From assembly GCA_035458525.1 (NCBI GenBank), contig DATHZQ010000091.1, positions 1 to 64,000 on the forward strand: 64,000 bases of DNA. The letters are read 5' to 3'. The notes under the pieces were generated by a model. The model was not told the DNA's origin and ran no database searches. It was given only the letters and a program-made list of their open reading frames with translations. This stretch comes from DATHZQ01 sp035458525 (GTDB lineage Bacteria > Actinomycetota > Acidimicrobiia > Spongiisociales > UBA5794). This document shows, piece by piece, positions 1-9,387 of this stretch. Within the stretch, counting starts at the first letter, position 1, and every line of letters starts with the position of its first letter. Both the position numbers and the translations under genes were made by a program.

Positions 1-34
1 CCACACGGAGGGGCGCCTTCTCCGTCTGGGAGCT

Positions 35-1591
35 TCAGGTCCGATCCGGTGGACCCCAGCCACCGCCGCCTGGCGTGAGTACGCGCAAGCGATCGCCGGG
101 CCGCACCTCGAACGTCGTCTTGCCGGGAACTCGTTCCGCCGATCCGTTGGCATGGATCAGCCAGTCCTCACCGCACGCACCCGGCTCGCCACCGGCCAGA
201 CCCCACGGTGGAACGACTCGGCGTTCGCCCATGAGCGAGACGGTTGCCGCCGTGTCGAATCGGATCTCCCGCTCGATGCCTTCGCCTCCCGGGTAGCGAC
301 CTGCGCCACCACTGCCGCGGCGCAAACGGTATGCCGTGACCCGAAAGGGGTAGTGGCTCTCGAGCGACTCGATCGGAGTGTTCTTGGTGTTGGTCATCCC
401 GGTGTGGATTCCCGACTGCCCGCTCCGCCCGGGACGGCCGCCTTGGCCGCCGGCGATCGTCTCGTAGTACGCAAAGTCGTCGTTGCCGATGAGGACGTTG
501 TTCATCGTGCCTTGGCCCGCAGCGGGGACACGATCGGGTGCTGCCTGCGCGAGCGCACCCAGCAGGACGTCTGCGATCCGCTGGCTCGTCTCGACATTGC
601 CGGCGGCGACGGCGGCCGGAGGCGCCGCGTTGACGATGCTCCCACCCGGCGCAGTCAACGTGACGGGTCGATAGCACCCGCCGTTGGTCGGGATCGTGGG
701 ATCGGTGGCAACCCGAACCGCGTAGTACAGGCACGACCGCGTCACGGCGTCGACCGCGTTGATATTGCCCGCCACCTGCGGGGCGCTGGCGGTGAAGTCG
801 GCGTGTAGCGAGCCGCCTTCGATCCGGACCGTCACCGCAATCGGCACGAGATCGTCCCGCCACTCCATCACATCGCGGAACGCGTACTCCCCGTCGGGAA
901 GCTCGCCGAGCGCCGCCTCCATCCGCCGCTCCCCGTAAGCGAGCAGCGCATCCGCCACGCGCAGGAACGCGGTGGCGCCCGCGGCTCGCACCATGTCGGC
1001 GTAGCGGCGGGCGCCGGCGGCATTGGCGCCGAGTTGCGCCGACAGATCCCCCAACCGCTCAGCCGGCGTCCGCGTGGCGGCGAGGAACGGCTCGACGAAC
1101 TCGGGCAGCCACGACCCGGAACGAACCGCGGGCATCGGCTGCACTCGATGGCCCTCCTGGTCGACGGTCGTGGCGTGGGCAGGCATCGAGCCCGGCGCCT
1201 CCCCTCCTACGTCCGCGTGGTGGGCACGATTGGCGACCCATCCGACGAGGCGGCCGTCGATCACCACGGGCATGACCAGCGTGAGGTCGTTGAGGTGGGT
1301 TCCGCCGTGATAGGGATCGTTCACGGCGTATTGCACCTCGGGCTCGAGCTCATCCCCGAAGCGCTCCAGGACGGCCGCCACCGACGCCGGCATCGAGCCG
1401 AGGTGCACCGGGATGTGTTCGGCCTGCGCCAGCATCTCGCCCGACGGTACGAACACTGCGGCCGAGCAGTCGGCTCGTTCTTTGATGTTGGGCGAGTACG
1501 CGGTGCGCCGCAGCACGACGCCCATTTCATCCGCCATCGAGGACAACTGGTTCCGGGCGAGCTCGAGGGTGATGGCGTCGACGCTCACCAT
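35..1591 (-). CDS. Hydantoinase B / 5-oxoprolinase family protein (HyuB-like)
   Basis: 518 aa, full length for the HyuB family. The N-terminus (DAITLELARNQLSSMADEMG) and the later GQGGRPGRSGQSGIHTGMTN-type segment are characteristic of N-methylhydantoinase/oxoprolinase B subunits. The partner HyuA subunit lies immediately upstream and its stop overlaps this start by 7 nt, so the two are translationally coupled and probably form one ATP-dependent amidohydrolase acting on hydantoins, 5-oxoproline or a related cyclic amide. The exact substrate cannot be read from sequence; acetone carboxylase and caprolactamase subunits belong to the same superfamily. The gene is complete, ending 34 nt from the window edge. 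Confidence 0.9.
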   Translation of the reverse strand: MVSVDAITLELARNQLSSMADEMGVVLRRTAYSPNIKERADCSAAVFVPSGEMLAQAEHIPVHLGSMPASVAAVLERFGDELEPEVQYAVNDPYHGGTHLNDLTLVMPVVIDGRLVGWVANRAHHADVGGEAPGSMPAHATTVDQEGHRVQPMPAVRSGSWLPEFVEPFLAATRTPAERLGDLSAQLGANAAGARRYADMVRAAGATAFLRVADALLAYGERRMEAALGELPDGEYAFRDVMEWRDDLVPIAVTVRIEGGSLHADFTASAPQVAGNINAVDAVTRSCLYYAVRVATDPTIPTNGGCYRPVTLTAPGGSIVNAAPPAAVAAGNVETSQRIADVLLGALAQAAPDRVPAAGQGTMNNVLIGNDDFAYYETIAGGQGGRPGRSGQSGIHTGMTNTKNTPIESLESHYPFRVTAYRLRRGSGGAGRYPGGEGIEREIRFDTAATVSLMGERRVVPPWGLAGGEPGACGEDWLIHANGSAERVPGKTTFEVRPGDRLRVLTPGGGGWGPPDRT

Positions 1592-3525
1592 TCGACCTCC
1601 AACGCACCGGACTCGTGGACGAAGGCGCGATCACCAGGTGCGAGGTAGGTCGTGGCCTCGGCTTCTTCGATGATCGCGGGCCCTGTGACCGCCATGCCCG
1701 GAGCCAGCGCAGCTCGCGAGACCACCTCTGCATCGGCCGTTCCGTCCCCGACATCCACCGGCCGGACACCCGTCACGACGTCGCCCACCGGCGCCGGGGT
1801 TGGCACATCGGTGATGTCGAGAGCAGCTCGCCCCGTGGCGGCGGCGCGAACAGTCACCACTTCAATGGGATCGTCGGGGCGGGCAAAGCCGTTGCGCTCA
1901 TGGTGAAGCCGGTGGAAATCGCTCGCCAGACGGCGCCACCCCGTTCCTCGGCCGTAGGGAACGGAGACCTCGTGGGCCTGCCCCAGGTAGCGAACGTCGA
2001 CGGACGTCTCGACCGATGTTGGCGCATCTCCGACGTCGTGGCGATGCCGATCGGTTGCGACTGCGACAACACCGTCGACCGCGCGGTCCAAAGCAGCGTC
2101 GTCGGCCGCTTGCAGCAACACGCTCTGCGCCACGTCCATCCGCGGCGGACTCAGCAAGAGCCCGAGCGCCGAGAACACGCCGGCGTGCAGCGGAACCAGC
2201 ACGCCGGCCATCCCGAGTCGTTTGGCAAGCGCCGTGGCGTGCAGTCCTCCGGCACCGCCGAAGGCGACCAGGGTGGCCTGCCTCGGATCGGCGCCCTGCT
2301 CGATGGAGACCTTGCGGATCGCCCCGGCCATGACCTCCTCGACGACGGCGCCGACACCCCGGGCCGTGGCAAGAATGCCGAGACCCAGCGCATCGCCGAG
2401 CCGGGCGAGGGCCTGCGCAGCCAGATCGGCTCGCAGCTCGAGACCGCCGGCAAGGACGGCGTCCGCGGGAATGCGCCCGAGCATGACGTTGGCGTCGGTG
2501 ACGGTCGGTTCAGCCCCGCCTCGGCCGTACGCGGCGGGACCGGGGCTGGCCCCCGAGCTCTGCGGCCCGACTCGCAGTGCACCACCCGTGTCGGCCCACG
2601 CAATGCTGCCGCCGCCGGCACCCACCGTGTGGATGGCAACTGACGGCAGGCGGCACGGGTAGCCGGCGATGCTGCGCTCGTATGCGACTTCGGGCATGCC
2701 ATTCTCGATGCGGCATACATCGGTCGAGGTGCCTCCCATGTCGAACGAGATCACGGACGACCGGCCCGTCATGCTGCCAAGCGCCGCAGCAGCCATCACG
2801 CCGCCGGCAGGCCCCGAGAGCAGGATGGCGGCCGGCAAACGCACCGCCTCCGCGATGGGAATCAAGCCGCCCGACGAACGCATGACGAGTACGTCCTCTG
2901 GGAGCGCGGCGGAGTTGCAGCGCTCCACGAGGCGACGCAGGTAGCGGCCTGTCTCCGGAGCCAGGTACGCATTGAGCACCGTGGTCAGCGTTCGTTCGTA
3001 CTCACGAAACTCGGGAACGACGACGCTGGAGGCGGCGATCGGCACGCCGGAACCGAGGGCGGCGCGGAGACGGCCTACCAGAGCGGATTCGGCGTCGGCG
3101 CGCTCGTAGCCGTAGAGCAACGAGACCGCCACCGCATCAGCGCTCGCAACCTCGCTGGGAGGCACCCAGTCCGCTTCGTCTGCAACCTCGAAACGCAGCT
3201 CTGGGGGCACGAGCGGCGGAGGGCGGTCTTCGAACGAGTCGTACAGTGCGGGGCGATCTTGGCGGCCGATCTCGATGATGTCGCCGAACCCCACACTCGT
3301 CACGAGCGCGGTGGCAGCACCGCGCCGCTCGAGGAGAGCATTGGTCGCAACGGTGGTCCCGTGGAAGAATCGGTCGACGGGTCCCAAAGGTGCGGCGCCT
3401 TGGATCACGCCGACGCTTTGGTCTTGCGGCGTCGACGAGACCTTCCCCGTCTGGAGCATGTCCCCATCCCACCGCACGAAGTCGGAGAACGTGCCACCGA
3501 CGTCCACTCCGAGGACCCGACTCAC
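1585..3525 (-). CDS. Hydantoinase A / 5-oxoprolinase family protein (HyuA-like)
   Basis: 646 aa. The N-terminal VLGVDVGGTFSDFV is the actin-like ATPase phosphate-binding motif of the HyuA/oxoprolinase A family. FHGTTVATNALLERRGA and the second DMGGTSTDV motif (around residues 265-275) are also typical. It provides ATP-driven activation for the coupled HyuB subunit downstream. Its start is divergent from the Nfu-N gene with fewer than 50 nt between, so a shared promoter region must be compact. Substrate specificity is unknown. Confidence 0.92.
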   Translation of the reverse strand: MSRVLGVDVGGTFSDFVRWDGDMLQTGKVSSTPQDQSVGVIQGAAPLGPVDRFFHGTTVATNALLERRGAATALVTSVGFGDIIEIGRQDRPALYDSFEDRPPPLVPPELRFEVADEADWVPPSEVASADAVAVSLLYGYERADAESALVGRLRAALGSGVPIAASSVVVPEFREYERTLTTVLNAYLAPETGRYLRRLVERCNSAALPEDVLVMRSSGGLIPIAEAVRLPAAILLSGPAGGVMAAAALGSMTGRSSVISFDMGGTSTDVCRIENGMPEVAYERSIAGYPCRLPSVAIHTVGAGGGSIAWADTGGALRVGPQSSGASPGPAAYGRGGAEPTVTDANVMLGRIPADAVLAGGLELRADLAAQALARLGDALGLGILATARGVGAVVEEVMAGAIRKVSIEQGADPRQATLVAFGGAGGLHATALAKRLGMAGVLVPLHAGVFSALGLLLSPPRMDVAQSVLLQAADDAALDRAVDGVVAVATDRHRHDVGDAPTSVETSVDVRYLGQAHEVSVPYGRGTGWRRLASDFHRLHHERNGFARPDDPIEVVTVRAAATGRAALDITDVPTPAPVGDVVTGVRPVDVGDGTADAEVVSRAALAPGMAVTGPAIIEEAEATTYLAPGDRAFVHESGALEVEW

Positions 3526-3573
3526 ACCAACGGCTCCTCGCTACGATCTGCACCATCGCCGAGCGAGGAATTC

Positions 3574-3828
3574 ATGGCTGTCTCCATCGATCCAACACCG
3601 AATCCCAACGCCCTGAAATTCAGCGTGGGCCAGGACGTGGGCGGCCCGAAGACCTTCGTTGCGGGTCGTGAGGTCGACGATCCGATGGCCCAACAGCTCC
3701 TGGATCTCGACGGCGTGACCTCGGTGTTCATGACCGCCGACTTCGTCACCCTGTCGAAGCATCCCGACGCCGGGTGGGACCTGATCGCGGATCCGGCCAA
3801 GGCAATCCTCGAAGAACACTTCGGCTGA
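3574..3828 (+). CDS. Nfu/NifU N-terminal domain protein, stand-alone
   Basis: 84 aa starting at ATG 3574, after an AGCGAGGAA ribosome-binding sequence. The protein begins with the family signature TPNPNALKF and continues with a GVTSVF-type segment, matching the N-terminal domain of Nfu/NifU Fe-S scaffold proteins. The C-terminal CxxC cluster-binding domain is absent and no cysteine is seen, so it cannot hold a cluster in the usual Nfu way. It may act as an accessory or targeting factor in Fe-S assembly. HesB and Mrp homologues occur about 16 kb away. A longer reading frame from 3259 is antisense to hyuA and was not used. Confidence 0.82.
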   Translation: MAVSIDPTPNPNALKFSVGQDVGGPKTFVAGREVDDPMAQQLLDLDGVTSVFMTADFVTLSKHPDAGWDLIADPAKAILEEHFG

Positions 3829-3841
3829 GCGGCGGCTCCGC

Positions 3842-4522
3842 TCACACCCGGGCAGACCCGGCCACGACGACCCACGGCTCCGTCTCGACGAGGGGCCATT
3901 TGGCAACGGAGATTCCGCTCACAGCGGTCATGAGCTCGGCGTATTCCGCTTGGGTGAGACGCTCGAGGCCGCGCCACGCACCGAATTCGACGGCAGCCTG
4001 CAACTCCGATGGAGAGGAATACACCCCGACCGGACGTTCGATCCCAACCGAGGCCTTGCCATCGAGGCTGGCGCGCACCGCGGCCGTGACGAGTCTGACC
4101 ATGCTCGTGCTGCGTGAGGTCAAGTAGGCGCCGGTGGCGGGGAAGCGCTGATACAGCAGCGCCGATGGATAGAACTCGGGGCGCGAGCTCAAGAGATTGT
4201 CGACATCGAGATCGGCGAGCACGAGCCAGCCCCCGGGCCGCAACCAGCCGGTGGCCGCCCGAGCTGCCGCATCGACCTTGGCGACACCGTCCCACGCATG
4301 GAGGAGAACGACGGTATCGACGACGTCGTCGGGAGGGTCGACCCGATCCGGATCGAGGACCAGCTCCTCGGCAATGACCGTGCTGCTACCCAGCGCAAGG
4401 AGCGCCTCCCCCACCGCGCGGGCTCCCGGCCCGCGTACGAGCGAGGTGCCCCGGAATGACGCACCCGTCATCTTGGCAACGTTGGACCAGGCGTCTTGTT
4501 CGACACGTGCGAGGTCAGGCAT
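3842..4522 (-). CDS. Methyltransferase-like protein (hypothetical)
   Basis: 226 aa from ATG 4522 (MPDLARVEQDAWSNVAKMTG). The central part resembles a class I SAM-methyltransferase fold: a VVDTVVLLHAWDGVAKVDAAAR segment and then RPGGWLVLADLDVDN, the usual 'LkpGG.lvi.D' strand after motif III. The glycine-rich SAM loop is weak (VRGPGARAVGEALLALGSST), so enzyme activity is uncertain. It is convergent with the Nfu-N gene (14 nt gap) and divergent from the DUF445 gene. Substrate unknown. Confidence 0.65.
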   Translation of the reverse strand: MPDLARVEQDAWSNVAKMTGASFRGTSLVRGPGARAVGEALLALGSSTVIAEELVLDPDRVDPPDDVVDTVVLLHAWDGVAKVDAAARAATGWLRPGGWLVLADLDVDNLLSSRPEFYPSALLYQRFPATGAYLTSRSTSMVRLVTAAVRASLDGKASVGIERPVGVYSSPSELQAAVEFGAWRGLERLTQAEYAELMTAVSGISVAKWPLVETEPWVVVAGSARV

Positions 4523-4604
4523 GCGGCAGAGCGTAGCGAACCCAGCCCGACTGCCTGATTCTCGGGACGTGGGATCATCCGGCCGAGCCGAATGAGAGTG
4601 CGAC

Positions 4605-5828
4605 ATGGCGGGCGGCGGCCGGGACATCAAGCGAATCGCGACGGCGCTGTTGCTCGTGATGACCGCCGTCTTCATCGCAGCATCGTTGCTGGAGCGCGAC
4701 TACGACTGGGTGGTGTGGATTCGCGTCGCTGCCGAGGCAGCGATGATCGGCGCCCTCGCCGATTGGTTCGCAGTAACGGCGCTGTTTCGTCACCCACTCG
4801 GCATTCCGATCCCGCACACGGCCATCATCCCGAGCCGCAAGGATCAGATCGGGCTCGCCCTCGGCCGATTTGTCCAGACCAGCTTCCTCACGAAAGACAA
4901 CGTGCTCGAGCGACTCCGCGGAGCCCACGTCGCCGAGCGCATGGGCATTTGGCTCGGGGACGCGGTCAACGTGCAGCAGGTGGCGCATCAGCTCACCGAG
5001 GGTTTGGCGGCGGTGGTTGCCTCCCTCGATGACGAGCAACTGGGGCCGGCCGTACGAGAGGTGGTGCTGGAGCGCATCCGCAGCATCCACTTCGCCCCGA
5101 TGGCGTCGCGCGCCCTCACGGCGGCAACTGCCGAAGGCCGCCACCAGGAACTCGTCGACGCATTCCTCCCGGCGGTGGCGAAAGCGCTCGACGACAACCA
5201 ACGCAGCCTGCTGGACGCCGTGATCTCCACGTCGCCCTGGTGGGTACCGCGCACGGTGGACGAGGTCGTCTTGGAAAAGGCGATCGAAGTGTCGCACCGG
5301 TTCATCGACGAGGTCGCACAACGCCGCGATCACCCCTTTCGCAAGCGGGTGGATGCGTTCGCCGCAGACTTCGCACGGCGACTCCGGGACGACCCTGAGC
5401 TGATCTCGCGAGGCGAGGAGTTGAAGGAGGATCTGCTGGCGAACCCCGCCGTGCAGCGCTACCTCGACGGACTGTGGGAAGACACGAAGCACGCAGTGCT
5501 CACCCAGGCCGACGACCCGTCCAGTGCCTTGCGGCTGCGGATCGCGGAGTCGATCGCGGGCTTTGGCGCTTCGTTGCGAACCGATGCGCAGCTGCAGCTG
5601 CGGGTCGACACGTGGCTGGAGAACATCGTCGGCGAGCTCGTCGACCGGTTCGAAGGCGAGATTTCGGAGCTCGTGACGACCACCGTGGAACGCTGGGACG
5701 CAACGGAGACCAGCGAGCGGCTCGAGGACCTGATCGGACGCGACCTGCAGTTCATCCGGATCAACGGAACCGTGGTTGGTGGGATCGCCGGCGTGCTGAT
5801 CTACGCGGTGTCACGACTCTGGGCCTGA
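4605..5828 (+). CDS. DUF445 family membrane protein
   Basis: 407 aa. The N-terminal transmembrane stretch (LLLVMTAVFIAASLL) is followed by the family-typical AAMIGALADWFAVTALFRHP and HTAIIPSRKDQIG, then a long, largely helical charged domain and a C-terminal hydrophobic segment (GTVVGGIAGVLIYAVSRL). This is the arrangement of DUF445/YjiN-like proteins, anchored at both ends, whose function is not established. The last 18 nt overlap the convergent hypothetical gene at 5811-6707. Confidence 0.88.
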   Translation: MAGGGRDIKRIATALLLVMTAVFIAASLLERDYDWVVWIRVAAEAAMIGALADWFAVTALFRHPLGIPIPHTAIIPSRKDQIGLALGRFVQTSFLTKDNVLERLRGAHVAERMGIWLGDAVNVQQVAHQLTEGLAAVVASLDDEQLGPAVREVVLERIRSIHFAPMASRALTAATAEGRHQELVDAFLPAVAKALDDNQRSLLDAVISTSPWWVPRTVDEVVLEKAIEVSHRFIDEVAQRRDHPFRKRVDAFAADFARRLRDDPELISRGEELKEDLLANPAVQRYLDGLWEDTKHAVLTQADDPSSALRLRIAESIAGFGASLRTDAQLQLRVDTWLENIVGELVDRFEGEISELVTTTVERWDATETSERLEDLIGRDLQFIRINGTVVGGIAGVLIYAVSRLWA

Positions 5829-6707
5829 GGTTGCGTTCGGGACCGTGACCTCGTACGGCCAGCGGATTCCCGAGACATCGGTCAGGACGACCACGACGCG
5901 CCAGCTCACCTCGCCGGCTACGCCGCCGATGACCTCGGGCTCGGTTCCCAGCCCCGCCACTTCGGTGAGGGCCGCGGCAGCGACGCCGGCAGGAGGCGTG
6001 ACGAGCTCGACCGACGTTGCCGCCAGCGGCGGGACCGCCACGGGCCGGGGGAGGCCGGCGACGCCCAGGCCGCCCTCGGGGTCGACGACGATGCGGAGCG
6101 ACACGGCTCTCACGGGCGTACGCACGAGGTCGCCGGCGTCGTCTCGGCGCAGCGTCCGATAGAGCACGGCCGCTTCGTATTCGTCGGGGCCGAGCGGCGT
6201 GACGGTCATCGTCCGCACCCACTCGACCCACGAGTAGCCGTCATCGCCGGCCGACGGGCGCGGCAAGGAGTCGGCGAGACCATCGACCGGATCGTCGGCG
6301 CCGAGCACCGTGAAGTAGTCGGACACGAACCACTCGGCGCGAGCGGCAACCAATCGAAGATCGTGCTCCGGTGCCACCGCCATGAGATCGGCCTCCGAAT
6401 ACAAGCCCGGCGCCGGCAGGGCGGTCGGAGTGGGCTCGGTTGCCGCCGCGTCTGCAGGGCTGGCATCAGCCGGCGGTTCCGGCAGGGTCGGCGCCGCCGC
6501 CGCAGCCGCTACCTCGGTGGTTCCCGGAACGATCTCGACGGTCGTGCCGCTGGGCCGGCGGAGCACATTGAGCGCCACCACCGCAACGATCACTGCGGCG
6601 GCCACTGCAAGCGCCAGCATCCCGAGCGAGCGACGCCGCCCGCCCTCGAGCTGGTCGGCGAGCATCGCCCACGGGATCTGCTCGACTTCCTCGTGTTCGT
6701 GTTCCAT
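5811..6707 (-). CDS. Single-pass membrane protein of unknown function
   Basis: 298 aa. A cytoplasmic acidic N-terminus (MEHEHEEVEQIPW) precedes one transmembrane helix at about residues 29-49, then an Ala/Pro/Thr-rich linker and a folded ~200 aa extracellular part (EADLMAVAPEHDLRLVAARA...). The layout suggests a divisome- or conjugation-type extracytoplasmic protein, but no family is recognised. It is convergent with the DUF445 gene and overlaps it by 18 nt. Codon usage matches its neighbours. Confidence 0.7.
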   Translation of the reverse strand: MEHEHEEVEQIPWAMLADQLEGGRRRSLGMLALAVAAAVIVAVVALNVLRRPSGTTVEIVPGTTEVAAAAAAPTLPEPPADASPADAAATEPTPTALPAPGLYSEADLMAVAPEHDLRLVAARAEWFVSDYFTVLGADDPVDGLADSLPRPSAGDDGYSWVEWVRTMTVTPLGPDEYEAAVLYRTLRRDDAGDLVRTPVRAVSLRIVVDPEGGLGVAGLPRPVAVPPLAATSVELVTPPAGVAAAALTEVAGLGTEPEVIGGVAGEVSWRVVVVLTDVSGIRWPYEVTVPNATSGPES

Positions 6708-6849
6708 GCCAAGAACGTACGAATAACATCAAGTGCGATCAAGAGTGTTGAGAGGCGATGCCTGATCAGACACGATGCCTGCTCGCTCGCTCGCAACCGG
6801 GACGCCAAGGGCACGGGCGGCAGGGGCCCGGGGTCTCCTCAGCCGAGCC

Positions 6850-7854
6850 TCAGCCGCCGATGTAGGACATCTCGACCTTGGGGAGGGCGAGCGTGGCCTC
6901 GGACCGAACCTCGGAATAGCGGTCACCACGGCGTTGCCACACGCCGGCAATGTGGCCCGACAACTCCTCGTCGGAGGCGCCGGAGCGGATCAGCGCCCGC
7001 AAGTCGGTGCCGGAGGTGGCGAACAAGCACGTGTAGAGCGAGCCCTCCGCCGAAAGGCGAGCCCGCGTGCAGTCGGCGCAGAACGGCTGGGTGACGGATG
7101 AGATCACGCCGATCTCGCCGGCACCGTCCCGATAACGCCAACGACTCGCTACTTCGCCCGTGTAGTTGGGCTCGGCCGGCTCGAGCGGGTGAACCGCGTG
7201 GATCATCTCGACGATCTCGGCGGAGGGAACCACGTCGTCGAGCCTCCACCCGTTGGTGGCTCCCACGTCCATGTACTCGATGAAGCGGACGATGTGACCG
7301 GACCCTCGGAAGTGCTCCGCCATGGCCACCACACCGTCGTCGTTGATCCCCCGCTTGACGACCATGTTGATCTTCACCGGGGTGAGGCCGGCTGCGGCTG
7401 CCGCGTCGACGCCTTCGAGCACGGCCGAGACGGGCACACCGACGTCGTTCATTGCCATGAACACGTCGTCGTCCATCGAGTCCAGGCTCACAGTGACCCG
7501 GGTGAGCCCGGCGTTCACAAGCGCTTCGGCCTTCCTTGCCAGCAACGTGCCGTTCGTGGTGAGGGTGATGTCGTCGATGCCGTCGATCTCTCCGAGGCTG
7601 CTGATCAACGTGTCGAGGTTCCTGCGCAAGAGCGGTTCACCACCGGTCAGGCGCAGCTTGTGCACGCCAAGTCCGGCGAAGATCCGTGCGATGCGCGTGA
7701 TCTCCTCGAAAGACAGCAAGAAGTCGCGAGCCAAGAACTCGTAGTCGCGGTTGAAGATCTCCTTTGGCATGCAGTACGTGCAGCGGAAGTTGCAGCGATC
7801 GGTGACCGAGATCCGCAAATCACGCACTGGGCGGCCCATGGTGTCCAGCAGCAT
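6850..7854 (-). CDS. moaA: GTP 3',8-cyclase MoaA
   Basis: 334 aa. Radical SAM enzyme of the first step of molybdopterin synthesis (GTP to 3',8-cyclo-7,8-dihydro-GTP). The N-terminal cluster motif CNFRCTYC follows RDLRISVTDR; the C-terminal 4Fe-4S region is QPFCADCTRARLSAEG with a further Cys in SLYTCLF; the protein ends in Gly-Gly as MoaA proteins typically do. No other molybdenum cofactor gene is adjacent, but the narGHJI nitrate reductase at the right end of the window would need the product. It is divergent from a small gene of unknown function at 7972. Confidence 0.96.
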   Translation of the reverse strand: MLLDTMGRPVRDLRISVTDRCNFRCTYCMPKEIFNRDYEFLARDFLLSFEEITRIARIFAGLGVHKLRLTGGEPLLRRNLDTLISSLGEIDGIDDITLTTNGTLLARKAEALVNAGLTRVTVSLDSMDDDVFMAMNDVGVPVSAVLEGVDAAAAAGLTPVKINMVVKRGINDDGVVAMAEHFRGSGHIVRFIEYMDVGATNGWRLDDVVPSAEIVEMIHAVHPLEPAEPNYTGEVASRWRYRDGAGEIGVISSVTQPFCADCTRARLSAEGSLYTCLFATSGTDLRALIRSGASDEELSGHIAGVWQRRGDRYSEVRSEATLALPKVEMSYIGG

Positions 7855-7971
7855 CCCTACAGGCTACTGGTGCGGCGTCGACATCGGAACGGGCCGCGAT
7901 CGTGACCAAGGTCCCTCGTCAAACCTGACAGTGGCCATCCAGGATACGGGTGTCTCGGGGAGGAGACGCAC

Positions 7972-8247
7972 ATGGCAGACACGGATCTCACGTGCCCCGT
8001 GGTGAAAGACCCCGAAGCGGTCGGCGTCAACACCACCCACCCAGACCTCGCACAGCTCGAGGGCGCCCACCTGCTCGCAAACCATGCGAGGCCTTTCCTG
8101 GACGAGTGCGGATTCACCGACGAGCAGATCCTGCATTGGGCACTGGGCTACATCAACACCCAGGGATCGGGCGACGTCGAGTCCTTCGTCGCTTGGATCC
8201 ACACCGTGGAGCGCTGTGCTCCAGACAACGAGACGACGGCCGTTTGA
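7972..8247 (+). CDS. Small hypothetical protein (91 aa)
   Basis: 91 aa with a strong Shine-Dalgarno sequence (GGGGAGGAGACGCAC before ATG 7972). The protein is acidic and soluble, with HPDLAQLEGAHLLANHARPF, an ILHWALGYINTQGSGDVESF segment and a C-terminal WIHTVERC. It has three cysteines but no recognised metal motif. It lies between moaA (divergent) and the folate operon (convergent, 9 nt from the folKE stop). Function unknown; the good RBS and codon usage argue that it is real. Confidence 0.68.
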   Translation: MADTDLTCPVVKDPEAVGVNTTHPDLAQLEGAHLLANHARPFLDECGFTDEQILHWALGYINTQGSGDVESFVAWIHTVERCAPDNETTAV

Positions 8248-8256
8248 GCCCCAGCG

Positions 8257-9387
8257 TCAATTGCGGACGAGGTCCAGGAATTCGCTGCGCGTCCTAGCGT
8301 CGTCCTTGAAGCCGCCGCGCATCGCACTGGTGACCATGGAGCTCTCTTGCTTCTGCACCCCACGCATCATCATGCAGAAGTGCTTGCCTTCCATCACGAC
8401 AGCCACGCCGTGAGGATCGAGGATTTCGCCCACGGCATCAGCAACCTGGTTGGTGAGCCGCTCTTGCACCTGAAGCCGGCGCGAGTAGAGGTCGACGATA
8501 CGGGCGATCTTCGACAAACCGATGATGCTCCCCTTGGGAAGGTAGGCAACGGCCGCTTTGCCGAAGAAAGGCAGCATGTGGTGCTCACACATCGAGTAGA
8601 ACTCGATGTCCTTCACCAACACCATCTCCTGAGCACCTTCGGCATCGAAGATGGCATTGTTCACCACCTCGTCCAACGAGGTCGTATAGCCGGAAGTGAG
8701 AAAGTCGAGGGCCTTGGCGACCCGCAGCGGAGTGCGCTGAAGCCCTTCGCGGTCTGGATCCTCGCCGAGCTCGTTGAGCTGCTGCCGAACCAGCGATTCG
8801 AACCGGGGGGCATAGACGTCGGTCGTGTCGTCGAAGTCCGCGGGGGCGCGGCTGAGGTGGGGGGAGCTGAGTTGTATCGCCATGACCGGTTGAACCTCCT
8901 GCGTCGCGGTGGGAAGTGCCGCTACCAATTGATACGCAGAGGACCCAGATTCCGGATGAACCCAATCTGGGGCAACATCGGCGATGGGGACGGCGACGTG
9001 GGGGCTCGTCGCAGCGTCGGGATCGGGAATGGACCAGCCGTCGAACTCTTTGACGAGGCCGCCGTAGTAGACGATGTCCAGGTCAATGGTGCGCGGTGCG
9101 TTGGGATCGCCCGTGCGCACCCGTCCGAGCGCTTCTTCGATGCGGCGCAGCTCGGTGCGCAGCTCCTCGGGAGACAGATCCGTACACGCCTGCAAGGCGG
9201 CATTGAAGAAGTCCGGCGCATTCTCGGGGCCACCGACCGCCTTGCTCTCGAAGATCCGGCTCACGGCTTCGACCTCGATGCGTCGATGCCGGCGCAGCAG
9301 CCGGATCGCTTCCGGCAGATGCCGCTCTCGCTCGACGTTGCTGCCGAGCGAGATGATGACCTTTGCGTGACCGTTGTCCATCGTCAC
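8257..9387 (-). CDS. FolK-FolE fusion: HPPK plus GTP cyclohydrolase I
   Basis: 376 aa in one open frame. Residues ~9-150 are 6-hydroxymethyl-7,8-dihydropterin pyrophosphokinase (IISLGSNVERERHL; later RTIDLDIVYYGG). Residues ~169-376 are GTP cyclohydrolase I, with SMCEHHMLPFFGKAAVAYLP zinc/active-site residues and a GVAVVMEGKHFCMMMRG segment. Together they catalyse the first and a late step of dihydropteroate synthesis. Start may be GTG 9387 (overlapping the folB stop) or ATG 9381. A near-perfect internal Shine-Dalgarno (AGGAGGT, 8894-8900) precedes an in-frame ATG at 8883, so a separate 208 aa FolE could also be made. No stop separates the halves. Operon: SDR, folB, folKE. Confidence 0.93.
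   Translation of the reverse strand: MTMDNGHAKVIISLGSNVERERHLPEAIRLLRRHRRIEVEAVSRIFESKAVGGPENAPDFFNAALQACTDLSPEELRTELRRIEEALGRVRTGDPNAPRTIDLDIVYYGGLVKEFDGWSIPDPDAATSPHVAVPIADVAPDWVHPESGSSAYQLVAALPTATQEVQPVMAIQLSSPHLSRAPADFDDTTDVYAPRFESLVRQQLNELGEDPDREGLQRTPLRVAKALDFLTSGYTTSLDEVVNNAIFDAEGAQEMVLVKDIEFYSMCEHHMLPFFGKAAVAYLPKGSIIGLSKIARIVDLYSRRLQVQERLTNQVADAVGEILDPHGVAVVMEGKHFCMMMRGVQKQESSMVTSAMRGGFKDDARTRSEFLDLVRN
8881..8900 (-). promoter_or_regulatory. Internal ribosome-binding site for the FolE half of folKE
   Basis: On the minus strand AGGAGGT (8900-8894) lies 10 nt before an in-frame ATG (8883) that begins MAIQLSSPHLSRAPAD, the expected N-terminal region of a free-standing FolE. The sequence is seen directly; use as a translation start is inference. 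Confidence 0.5.
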
